Positions 26,742 to 39,200 of a stretch of DNA of 64,000 nucleotides are shown here, in pieces. Source of the DNA: Calliopsis andreniformis. Lineage: Eukaryota > Arthropoda > Insecta > Hymenoptera > Andrenidae. The translations under genes were made by a program, and so were the position numbers. The stretch covers positions 248,001-312,000 of the forward strand of contig NW_027480597.1 in NCBI RefSeq assembly GCF_051401765.1, in the 5' to 3' direction. Positions within the stretch are counted from its first letter, which is position 1; each line of letters opens with the position of its first letter. Under the pieces are notes generated by a model that ran no database searches, was not told the DNA's origin, and worked only from the letters and a program-made list of their open reading frames with translations.

Positions 26742-27854
26742 TCAGCTATGGCTATGGCTATGGCTGCTATGGCTATGGCTATGGCTGCTATGGCTATGTC
26801 TACGGCTGCTGTGGCTCTGGCTCTGGCTGCTATGGATATGGCTATGGCTGCTATGGCTATGGCTACTATAGCTATGGTTACGGCTATGGCTGCTATGGCT
26901 ATGGCTATGGCTGCTGTGGCTGTGGTTATGTCTGCTATGGCTATGGCTATGGCTGCTACGGTTATGGCTATGGCTGCTGTGGCTGTGGCTATGGCTATGG
27001 CTGCTTTGTCTATGGCTATGGCCATGAATGCTATGGCTATGGCTATGGCTGCTATGGGTTTGGCTATGGCTATGGCTGCTATGGCTATGGCTATGGCTGC
27101 TATGGCTATGGTTATGGCTATTAATGCTAAGGCTATGGCTATGTCTACGGCTGCTGTGGCTCTGGCTCCGGCTGCTGTGGGTATGCCTATGGCTGCTATG
27201 GCTATCGCTATGGCTGCTATGGCTGCTATGGCTATGGCTATGGCTGCTACGGCTATGGCTATGGCTGCTATGGTTATGGCTATGGCTATGGCTATGGCTG
27301 CTATGGTTATGTCTATGTCTATGGCTATGGCTGCTATGGCTATGGCTTTGGCTACTATGGCCATGGCTATGGCAGCTATGGCTATGGTTTTGGATACAAT
27401 GGCCATGGCTGTGGCGGCTATGGATATTTCTATGGCTGCTATGGCTATGGTTATGTCTATAGCTGCTATGGCTATGGCTATGACTATGGCGATTGCTGCT
27501 AAGGCTATGGCGATGGCTATGGCTGCTATGGCTATGGCTATGGCTGCTATGGCTGTGGTTATGTCTGCTATGGCTATGGCTATGGCTGCTATGGTTATGA
27601 CTATGGCTGCTATGGCTGTGGCTATGGCTATGGTTGCTTTGTCTATGGCTATGGCCATGACTGCTATGGCTATGGCTATGGCTGCTATGGGTATGGCTAT
27701 GGCTATGGCTGCTATGGCTATGGCTATGGCTGCAATGGCTATGGCTATGGCTGCTATGGCTATGGCTATGGCGGCTATGGCTGCTATGGCTATGGCTATG
27801 GCTACTATGGCTATGGATACGGCTGCTATGGCTATGGCTATGGCTATGGCTATG
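26418..27854 (+). repeat. Second copy of the 1437-bp segment
   Basis: It matches 11124-12560 at a constant offset of 15294. The head module at 26561 is of the YA subtype. Small differences from the first copy include TATGAATGC near 27024 against TATGACTGC, and TATGGATATTTC near 27420 against TATGGCTATTTC. Confidence 0.85.
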
Positions 27855-28200
27855 GCTGCTATGGCTGTGGCTATGTCTGCTATGGCTATGGCTATGGCTG
27901 CTATGGCTATGGCTATGGCTGCTATGGCTATGGCTATGGCTATGGCTGCTAAGGCTATGGCTTTGTCGACGGCTGCTGTGGCTCTGGCTCCGGCTGCTAT
28001 GGTTATGCCTATGGCTGCTATGTCTATGGCCATAACTGCTATGGCTATGGCTATGGCTGCTATGGCTATGGCTGCTATGGCTATGGCTATGGCTGCTATG
28101 GCTATGGCTATGGCTGCTATGGCTGTGGTTATGGCTGCTATGGCTATTGCTATGGCTGCTATGGCTATGGCTATGGCTGCTATGGCTATGGCTATGGCTA
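27855..28200 (+). repeat. Short linker of repeat monomers, second copy
   Basis: This is plain repeat that matches the position of 12561-12924 but is 18 bp shorter. It includes TTTGTCGACGG, a variant also found at 16205, 25876, 31600 and 35851. Confidence 0.75.
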
Positions 28201-31200
28201 TGACTGCTATGGGTATGGCTATGGCTATGGCTGCTATGGCTATGGCTATGGCTGCAATGGCTATGGCTATGGCTGCTATGGCTATGGCTATGGCTGCTGT
28301 GGCTGTGGTTATGTCTGCTATGGCTATGGCTATGGCTGCTATGGTTATGGCTATGGCTGCTATGGCTGTGGCTATGGCTATGGCTGCTTTGTCTATGGCT
28401 ATGGCCATGACTGCTATGGCTATGGCTATGGCTGCTATGGGTTTGGCTATGGCTATGGCTGCTATGGGTTTGGCTATGGCTATGGCTGCTATGGCTATGG
28501 CTATGTCTGCTATGGCTATGGCTATGGCTATGGCTGCTATGGCTATGTCTATGGCTATAACTGCTATGGCTATGGCTATGGCTGCTATGGCTATGGCTAT
28601 GGCTGCTATGGCTGTGGTTATGGCTGCTATGGCTATTGCTATGGCTGCTATGGCTATGGCTATGGCTGCTATGGCTATGGCTATGGCTATGGCTGCTATG
28701 GCTATGGCTATGCCTATGGCTGTTATGGCTATGGCTATGGCTATGACTGCTATGGCTATGTCAATGGCTGCTATGGCTATGGCTTTGGCTACTATGGCCA
28801 TGGCTATGGCAGCTATGGCTATAGCTATGGCTGCTATGGCTATGGTTATGTCTATGGCTGCTAAGGATATGGCTATGTCTACGGCTGCTGCGGCTCTGGC
28901 TCTCGCTGCTATGGATATGCCTATGGCTGTTATGGCTATGGCTATGGCTGCTATGGCTGTGGTTATGGCTGCAATGGCTATGGCAATGGCTGCTATGGCT
29001 ATGGCTATGGCTGCGGCTGCTATGGCTACGGCTGCTATGGCTGTGGCTATGGCTGCTATGGCTATGGCTATGGCTGCTATGGCTATGGCTATGGCTATGG
29101 CTGCTATGGGTATGGCTATGGCTATGGCTGCTATGGCTATGGCTATGGCTGCAATGGCTATGGCTATGGCTGCTATGGCTATTTCTATGGCTGCTATGGC
29201 TATGGTTATGTCTATGGCCCCTAAGGCTATGGCTATGTCTACGGCTGCTGTGGCTCTGGCTCTGGCTGCTATGGCTATGGCTATGGCTGCTATGGCTATG
29301 GCTATGGCTGCTGTGGCTGTGGTTATGTCTGCTATGGCTATGGCTATGGCTGCTATGGTTATGGCTATGGCTGCTATGGCTGTGGCTATGGCTATGGCTG
29401 CTTTGTCTATGGCTATGGCCATGACTGCTATGGCTATGGCTATGGCTGCTATGGGTTTGGCTATGGCTATGGCTGCTATGGGTTTGGCTATGGCTATGGC
29501 TGCTATGGCTATGGCTATGTCTGCTATGGCTATGGCTATGGCTATGGCTGCTATGGCTATGTCTATGGCTATAACTGCTATGGCTATGGCTATGGCTGCT
29601 ATGGCTATGGCTATGGCTGCTATGGCTGTGGTTATGGCTGCTATGGCTATTGCTATGGCTGCTATGGCTATGGCTATGGCTGCTATGGCTATGGCTATGG
29701 CTATGGCTGCTATGGCTATGGCTATGCCTATGGCTGTTATGGCTATGGCTATGGCTATGACTGCTATGGCTATGTCAATGGCTGCTATGGCTATGGCTTT
29801 GGCTACTATGGCCATGGCTATGGCAGCTATGGCTATAGCTATGGCTGCTATGGCTATGGTTATGTCTATGGCTGCTAAGGATATGGCTATGTCTACGGCT
29901 GCTGCGGCTCTGGCTCTCGCTGCTATGGATATGCCTATGGCTGTTATGGCTATGGCTATGGCTGCTATGGCTGTGGTTATGGCTCTAATGGCTATGGCAA
30001 TGGCTGCTATGGCTATGGCTATGGCTGCGGCTGCTATGGCTACGGCTGCTATGGCTGTGGCTATGGCTGCTATGGATATGGCTATGGCTGCTATGGCTAT
30101 GGCTATGGCTATGTCTGCTATGGCTATGTCTTTGGCTATGGCTGCTATGGCTATGGTTTTGGATACTATGGCCATGGCTGTGGCGGCTATGGCTATGGCT
30201 ATGGCTGCTATGGCTATGGCTATGGCTGCGGCTGCTATGGCTATGGCTGCTATGGCTGTGGTTATGTCTGCTATGGCTATGGCTATGGCTGCTATGGTTA
30301 TGGCTATGGCTGCTATGGCTGTGGCTATGGCTATGGTTGCTTTGTCTATGGCTATGGCCATGACTGCTATGGCTATGGCTATGGCTGCTATGGGTATGGC
30401 TATGGCTATGGCTGCTATGGCTATGGCTATGGCTGCAATGGCTATGGCTATGGCTGCTATGGCTATGGCTATAGCGGCTGTGGCTGCTATGGCTATGGCT
30501 ATGGCTACTATGGCTATGGATACGGCTCCTATGGCTATGGCTATGGCTATGTCTGCTATGGCTATGGCTATGGCTGCTATGGTTATGGCTATGGCGACTA
30601 TGGCTGCTATGGCTATGGCTATGGCTACTATGGCTATGGATACGGCTGCTATGGCTATGGCTATGGCTATGTCTGCTATGGCTATGGCTATGGCTGCTAT
30701 GGGTTTGGCTATGGCTATGGCTGCTATGGCTATGGCTATGTCTGCTATGGCTATGGCTATGGCTATGGCTGCTATGGCTATGTCTATGGCTATAACTGCT
30801 ATGGCTATGGCTATGGCTGCTATGGCTATGGCTATGGCTGCTATGGCTGTGGTTATGGCTGCTATGGCTATTGCTATGGTTGCTATGGCTATGGCTATGG
30901 CTCCTATGGGTATGGCTATGGCTATGGCTGCTATGGCTATGGCTATGGCTAAGACTGCTATGGCTATGTCTATGGCTGCTATGGGTATGGCTATGCCTAT
31001 GGCAGCTATGGCTATGGCTATGGCTGCTATGGCTGTGGCTATGTCTGCTATGGCTATGGCTATGGCTGCTATGGCTATGGCTATGGCTGCTATGGCTATG
31101 GCTATGGCCATGGCTGCTATGGCTATGGCTATGGCTATGACTGCTATGGCTATGGCTATGTCTATGGCTATGGCTGTTATGGCTATGGCTTTGGCTACCA

Positions 31201-31980
31201 TGGCCATGGCTATGGCAGCTATGGCTATAGCTATGGCTGCTATGGCTATGGTTATGTCTATGGCCCCTAAGGCTATGGCTATGTCTACGGCTGCTGTGGC
31301 TCTGGCTCTGGCTGCTATGGCTATGGCTATGGCTGCTATGGCTATGGCTATGGCTGCTGTGGCTGTGGTTATGTCTGCTATGGCTATGGCTATGGCTGCT
31401 ATGGCTATGGTTATGTCTATGGCCCCTAAGGCTATGGCTATGTCTACGGCTGCTGTGGCTCTGGCTCTGGCTGCTATGGCTATGGCTATGGCTGCTATGG
31501 CTGTGGCTATGTCTGCTATGGCTATGGCTATGGCTGCTATGGCTATGGCTATGGCTGCTATGGCTATGGCTATGGCTATGGCTGCTAAGGCTATGGCTTT
31601 GTCGACGGCTGCTGTGGCTCTGGCTCCGGCTGCTATGGTTATGCCTATGGCTGCTATGTCTATGGCCATAACTGCTATGGCTATGGCTATGGCTGCTATG
31701 GCTATGGCTGCTATGGCTGTGGTTATGGCTGCAATGGCTATTGCTATGGCTGCTATGGCTATGGCTATGGCTGCTATTGCTATGGCTATGGCTATGGCTA
31801 TGGCTGCCAAGGCTATGGCTATGTCTACGGCTGCTGTGGCTATGGCTGTGGCTGCTATGGCTATGGCTATGGCTGCTATGGCTATGGCTATGGCTGCTAT
31901 GGCTGTGGTTATGGCTGCTATGGCTATTGCTATGGCTGCTATGGCTATGGCTATGGCTGCTATGGCTATGGCTATGGCTA
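28201..31980 (+). repeat. Higher-order block B, shortened tandem copy
   Basis: Block B lies directly before block C and matches it with an offset that rises from 3780 to 3897 to 4254. The steps are a 117-bp loss in B near 28270 (the CCCCTAAGG module of the first 1014-bp unit is missing) and a 357-bp loss near 30070 (the head module is missing). B is 3780 bp; adding back 474 bp gives 4254, which is the length of C. This is strong support for a 4254-bp tandem duplication followed by deletions. Confidence 0.85.
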
Positions 31981-34900
31981 TGACTGCTATGGGTATGGCT
32001 ATGGCTATGGCTGCTATGGCTATGGCTATGGCTGCAATGGCTATGGCTATGGCTGCTATGGCTATTTCTATGGCTGCTATGGCTATGGTTATGTCTATGG
32101 CCCCTAAGGCTATGGCTATGTCTACGGCTGCTGTGGCTCTGGCTCTGGCTGCTATGGCTATGGCTATGGCTGCTATGGCTATGGCTATGGCTGCTGTGGC
32201 TGTCGTTATGTCTGCTATGGCTATGGCTATGGCTGCTATGGTTATGGCTATGGCTGCTATGGCTGTGGCTATGGCTATGGCTGCTTTGTCTATGGCTATG
32301 GCCATGACTGCTATGGCTATGGCTATGGCTGCTATGGGTTTGGCTATGGCTATGGCTGCTATGGGTTTGGCTATGGCTATGGCTGCTATGGCTATGGCTA
32401 TGTCTGCTATGGCTATGGCTATGGCTATGGCTGCTATGGCTATGTCTATGGCTATAACTGCTATGGCTATGGCTATGGCTGCTATGGCTATGGCTATGGC
32501 TGCTATGGCTGTGGTTATGGCTGCTATGGCTATTGCTATGGCTGCTATGGCTATGGCTATGGCTGCTATGGCTATGGCTATGGCTATGGCTGCTATGGCT
32601 ATGGCTATGCCTATGGCTGTTATGGCTATGGCTATGGCTATGACTGCTATGGCTATGTCAATGGCTGCTATGGCTATGGCTTTGGCTACTATGGCCATGG
32701 CTATGGCAGCTATGGCTATAGCTATGGCTGCTATGGCTATGGTTATGTCTATGGCTGCTAAGGATATGGCTATGTCTACGGCTGCTGCGGCTCTGGCTCT
32801 CGCTGCTATGGATATGCCTATGGCTGTTATGGCTATGGCTATGGCTGCTATGGCTGTGGTTATGGCTGCAATGGCTATGGCAATGGCTGCTATGGCTATG
32901 GCTATGGCTGCGGCTGCTATGGCTACGGCTGCTATGGCTGTGGCTATGGCTGCTATGGCTATGGCTATGGCTGCTATGGCTATGGCTATGGCTATGGCTG
33001 CTATGGGTATGGCTATGGCTATGGCTGCTATGGCTATGGCTATGGCTGCAATGGCTATGGCTATGGCTGCTATGGCTATTTCTATGGCTGCTATGGCTAT
33101 GGTTATGTCTATGGCCCCTAAGGCTATGGCTATGTCTACGGCTGCTGTGGCTCTGGCTCTGGCTGCTATGGCTATGGCTATGGCTGCTATGGCTATGGCT
33201 ATGGCTGCTGTGGCTGTGGTTATGTCTGCTATGGCTATGGCTATGGCTGCTATGGTTATGGCTATGGTTGCTATGGCTGTGGCTATGGCTATGGCTGCTT
33301 TGTCTATGGCTATGGCCATGACTGCTATGGCTATGGCTATGGCTGCTATGGGTTTGGCTATGGCTATGGCTGCTATGGGTTTGGCTATGGCTATGGCTGC
33401 TATGGCTATGGCTATGTCTGCTATGGCTATGGCTATGGCTATGGCTGCTATGGCTATGTCTATGGCTATAACTGCTATGGCTATGGCTATGGCTGCTATG
33501 GCTATGGCTATGGCTGCTATGGCTGTGGTTATGGCTGCTATGGCTATTGCTATGGCTGCTATGGCTATGGCTATGGCTGCTATGGCTATGGCTATGGCTA
33601 TGGCTGCTATGGCTATGGCTATGCCTATGGCTGTTATGGCTATGGCTATGGCTATGACTGCTATGGCTATGTCAATGGCTGCTATGGCTATGGCTTTGGC
33701 TACTATGGCCATGGCTATGGCAGCTATGCCTATAGCTATGGCTGCTATGGCTATGGTTATGTCTATGGCTGCTAAGGATATGGCTATGTCTACGGCTGCT
33801 GCGGCTCTGGCTCTCGCTGCTATGGATATGCCTATGGCTGTTATGGCTATGGCTATGGCTGCTATGGCTGTGGTTATGGCTCTAATGGCTATGGCAATGG
33901 CTGCTATGGCTATGGCTATGGCTGCGGCTGCTATGGCTACGGCTGCTATGGCTGTGGCTATGGCTGCTATGGCTATGGCTATGGCTATGTCTGCTATGAC
34001 TATGGCTACGGCCAAGGCTGCTATGTCTATGGCTATGGCTATGTCTGCTATGGCTATGGCTATGGCTAAGGCTGCTGTGGCTATGGCTATGGCCGCTTTG
34101 GCAATGGCTACAGCTGCTATGGCTATGGCTATGGCATTGGCTGCTATGGCTATGGCTATGATTATGGCTGCTATGGCTGTGGCTATGTGTGTGTCAGCTA
34201 TGGATATAGCTATGGTTGCTATGGCTCTGCCTACGGCTGCTATGGCTATCGCTATGGATGCTATGGCTATGGTTATGGCTGCATTGGCTATGGCTATGGC
34301 TGCTATGGCTACGGCTATGGCTGCTATGGATATGGCTATGGCTGCTATGGCTATGGCTATGGCTATGTCTGCTATGGCTATGTCTTTGGCTATGGCTGCT
34401 ATGGCTATGGTTTTGGATACTATGACCATGGCTGTGGCGGCTATGGCTATGGCTATGGCTGCTATGGCTATGGCTATGGCTGCGGCTGCTATGGCTATGG
34501 CTGCTATGGCTGTGGTTATGTCTGCTATGGCTATGGCTATGGCTGCTATGGTTATGGCTATGGCTGCTATGGCTGTGGCTATGGCTATGGTTGCTTTGTC
34601 TATGGCTATGGCCATGACTGCTATGGCTATGGCTATGGCTGCTATGGGTATGGCTATGGCTATGGCTGCTATGGCTATGGCTATGGCTGCAATGGCTATG
34701 GCTATGGCTGCTATGGCTATGGCTATAGCGGCTGTGGCTGCTATGGCTATGGCTATGGCTACTATGGCTATGGATACGGCTCCTATGGCTATGGCTATGG
34801 CTATGTCTGCTATGGCTATGGCTATGGCTGCTATGGTTATGGCTATGGCGACTATGGCTGCTATGGCTATGGCTATGGCTACTATGGCTATGGATACGGC

Positions 34901-36234
34901 TGCTATGGCTATGGCTATGGCTATGTCTGCTATGGCTATGGCTATGGCTGCTATGGGTTTGGCTATGGCTATGGCTGCTATGGCTATGGCTATGTCTGCT
35001 ATGGCTATGGCTATGGCTATGGCTGCTATGGCTATGTCTATGGCTATAACTGCTATGGCTATGGCTATGGCTGCTATGGCTATGGCTATGGCTGCTATGG
35101 CTGTGGTTATGGCTGCTATGGCTATTGCTATGGTTGCTATGGCTATGGCTATGGCTCCTATGGGTATGGCTATGGCTATGGCTGCTATGGCTATGGCTAT
35201 GGCTAAGACTGCTATGGCTATGTCTATGGCTGCTATGGGTATGGCTATGCCTATGGCAGCTATGGCTATGGCTATGGCTGCTATGGCTGTGGCTATGTCT
35301 GCTACGGCTATGGCTATGGCTGCTATGGCTATGGCTATGGCTGCTATGGCTATGGCTATGGCCATGGCTGCTATGGCTATGGCTATGGCTATGACTGCTA
35401 TGGCTATGGCTATGTCTATGGCTATGGCTGTTATGGCTATGGCTTTGGCTACCATGGCCATGGCTATGGCAGCTATGGCTATAGCTATGGCTGCTATGGC
35501 TATGGTTATGTCTATGGCCCCTAAGGCTATGGCTATGTCTACGGCTGCTGTGGCTCTGGCTCTGGCTGCTATGGCTATGGCTATGGCTGCTATGGCTATG
35601 GCTATGGCTGCTGTGGCTGTGGTTATGTCTGCTATGGCTATGGCTATGGCTGCTATGGCTATGGTTATGACTATGGCCCCTAAGGCTATGGCTATGTCTA
35701 CGGCTGCTGTGGCTCTGGCTCTGGCTGCTATGGCTATGGCTATGGCTGCTATGGCTGTGGCTATGTCTGCTATGGCTATGGCTATGGCTGCTATGGCTAT
35801 GGCTATGGCTGCTATGGCTATGGCTATGGCTATGGCTGCTAAGGCTATGGCTTTGTCGACGGCTGCTGTGGCTCTGGCTCCGGCTGCTATGGTTATGCCT
35901 ATGGCTGCTATGTCTATGGCCATAACTGCTATGGCTATGGCTATGGCTGCTATGGCTATGGCTGCTATGGCTGTGGTTATGGCTGCAATGGCTATTGCTA
36001 TGGCTGCTATGGCTATGGCTATGGCTGCTATTGCTATGGCTATGGCTATGGCTATGGCTGCCAAGGCTATGGCTATGTCTACGGCTGCTGTGGCTCTGGC
36101 TGTGGCTGCTATGGCTATGGCTATGGCTGCTATGGCTATGGCTATGGCTGCTATGGCTGTGGTTATGGCTGCTATGGCTATTGCTATGGCTGCTATGGCT
36201 ATGGCTATGGCTGCTATGGCTATGGCTATGGCTA
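31981..36234 (+). repeat. Higher-order block C, full-length 4254-bp copy
   Basis: Block C is the complete version of the triplicated block. It begins TGACTGCTATGGG and contains the 1014-bp pair (CCCCTAAGG at 32101 and 33115), the TCAGC-type head module at 34187, and two CCCCTAAGG modules 159 bp apart at 35518 and 35677, which B also has at 31264 and 31423. It continues without a break into the copy of the 16.6-23.0 kb segment. Confidence 0.87.
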
Positions 36235-39200
36235 TGGCTGCTATGGCTGTGGCTATGGCTATGACGGCTATGGCTATGGCTATGGCTGCTATGGGTATGG
36301 CTATGGCTATGGCTGCCATGGCTATGGCTGTGGCTGCTATGGCTATGGCTATGGCTATGGTTGCTATGGCTATGGCTATAGCTATGACTGCTATGGCTAT
36401 GGCTATGGCTATGGCTGCTATGGCTATGGCTATGGCTGCTATGCCTATGGCTATGGCTGCTATGGCTATGGCTATGGCTGCTATGGCAATGGCTATGGCT
36501 GTGTCTATGGCTATGGCTGCTATGGCTATGTCTACGGATATGGCTGCTATGGCTATGGCTTTGGCTACTATGGCCATGGCTATGGCTGCTATGGCTATGG
36601 CTATGATTATGGCTGCTATGGCTGTGGCTATGTGTGTGTCTGCTATGGATATAGCTATGGCTGCTATGGCTATGCCTACGGCTGCTACGGCTATCGCTAT
36701 GGCTGCTATGGCTATGGCTATGGCTGCAATGACTATGGCTATGGCTGCTATGGCTACGGCTATGGCTGCTATGGCTATGGCTATGGCTGCTATGGCTATG
36801 GTTATGACTATGTCAGCTATGGCTATGGCTATGGCTGCTATGGCTATGGCTATGGCTGCTATGGCTATGTCTACGGCTGCTGTGGGTCTGGCTCTGGCTG
36901 CTATGGATATGGCTATGGCTGCTATGGCTATGGCTACTATAGCTATGGTTACGGCTATGGCTGCTATGGCTATGGCTATGGCTGCTGTGGCTGTGGTTAT
37001 GTCTGCTATGGCTATGGCTATGGCTGCTACGGTTATGGCTATGGCTGCTGTGGCTGTGGCTATGGCTATGGCTGCTTTGTCTATGGCTATGGCTATGGCT
37101 GCTACGGCTATGGCTATGGCTGCTATGGTTATGGCTATGGCTATGGCTATGGCTGCTATGGCTATGTCTATGTCTATGGCTATGGCTGCTATGGCTATGG
37201 CTTTGGCTACTATGGCCATGGCTATGGCAGCTATGGCTATAGCTATGGCTGCTATGGCTATGGTTATGTCTATGTCTGCTAAGGATATGGCTATGTCTAC
37301 GGCTGCTGCGGCTCTGGCTCCCGCTGCTATGGATATGCCTATGGCTGCTATGGCTATGGCTATGGCTGCTATGGCTGTGGTTATGGCTGCAATGGCTATG
37401 GCAATGGCTGCTATTGCTATGGCTATGGCTGCGGCTGCTATGGCTACGGCTGCTATGGCTATGGCTATGGCTGCTATGGCTATGGCTATGGCTATGTCTG
37501 CTATGACAATGGCTACGGCCAAGGCTGCTATGGCTATGGCTATGGCTATGTCTGCTATGGCTATGGCTATGGCTAAGGCTGCTGTGGCTATGGCTATGGC
37601 CGCTTTGGTAATGGCTACAGCTGCTATGGCTATGGCTATGGCATTGGCTGCTATGGCTATGGCTATGATTATGGCTGCTATGGCTGTGGCTATGTGTGTG
37701 TCTGCTATGGATATAGCTATGGTTGCTATGGCTCTGCCTACGGCTGCTATGGCTATCGCTATGGATGCTATGGCAATGGTTATGGCTGCATTGGCTATGC
37801 CTATGGCTGCTATGGCTACGGCTATGGCTGCTATGGATATGGCTATGGCTGCTATGGCTATGGCTATGGCTATGGCTGCTATGGCTATGTCTTTGGCTAT
37901 GGCTGCTATGGCTATGGCTATTGCTAAGGCTGCTATGGCTATGGCTATGGCTATGGCTGCGGCTGCTATGGCTATGACTGCTATGGCTTTGGCTATGGCT
38001 ATGGCTATGGCTATGTCTGCTATGGCTATGTCTTTGGCTATGGCTGCTATGGCTATGGCTATTGCTAAGGCTGCTATGGCTATGGCTATGGCTATGGCTG
38101 CTATGGCTATGTCTATGGCTGCGGCTGCTATGGCTATGGCTGCTATGACTATGGCTATGGCTGCTATGGCTACGGCTATGGCTGCTATGGCTATGGCTAT
38201 GGCTGCAATGGCTAAGGTTATGACTATGGCAGCTATGGCTATGGCTACGGCTGCTATGGCTATGGATGCTATGGCTATGTCTACGGCTGCTGTGGCTCTG
38301 GCTCTGGCTGCTATGGATATGTCTATGGCTGCTATGGCTATGGCTGCTATAGCTATGGTTATGGCTATGGCTGCTAAGGCTATGGCTATGTCTACGGCTG
38401 CTGTGGCTCCGGCTCTGGCTGCTATAGCTATGGCTATGGCTGCTATGGCTATGGCTATGGCTGCTACGGCTATGGCTATGTCTACTATGGCTGCTATGGC
38501 TATGGCTATGGCTGCTATGGCTACGGCTGTGGCTGCTATGGCTATGGCTATGGCTATAGCTGCTATGGCTATGGCTATGACTATGGCGATTGCTGCTAAG
38601 GCTATGGCGATGGCTATGGCTGCTATGGCTATGGCTATGGCTGCTATGGCTGTGGTTATGTCTGCTATGGCTATGGCTATGGCTGCTATGGTTATGGCTA
38701 TGGCGACTATGGCTGCTATGGCTATGGCTATGGCTACTATGGCTGTGGATACGGCTGCTATGGCTATGGCTATGGCTATGTCTGCTATGGCTATGGCTAT
38801 GGCTGCTATGGCTATGGCTATGGCTATGGCTATGGCTGCTATGGCTATGTCTTTGGCTATGGCTGCTATGGCTATGGTTTTGGATACAATGGCCATGGCT
38901 GTGGCGGCTATGGCTATTTCTATGGCTGCTATGGCTATGGTTATGTCTATGGCCCCTAAGGCTATGGCTATGTCTACGGCTGCTGTGGCTCTAGCTCTGG
39001 CTGCTATGGCTATGGCTATGGCTGCTATGGCTATGGCTATGGCTGCTGTGGCTGTGGTTATGTCTGCTATGGCTATGGCTATGGCTGCTATGGTTATGGC
39101 TATGGCTGCTATGGCTGTGGCTATGGCTATGGCTGCTTTGTCTATGGCTATGGCCATGACTGCTATGGCTATGGCTATGGCTGCTATGGGTTTGGCTATG

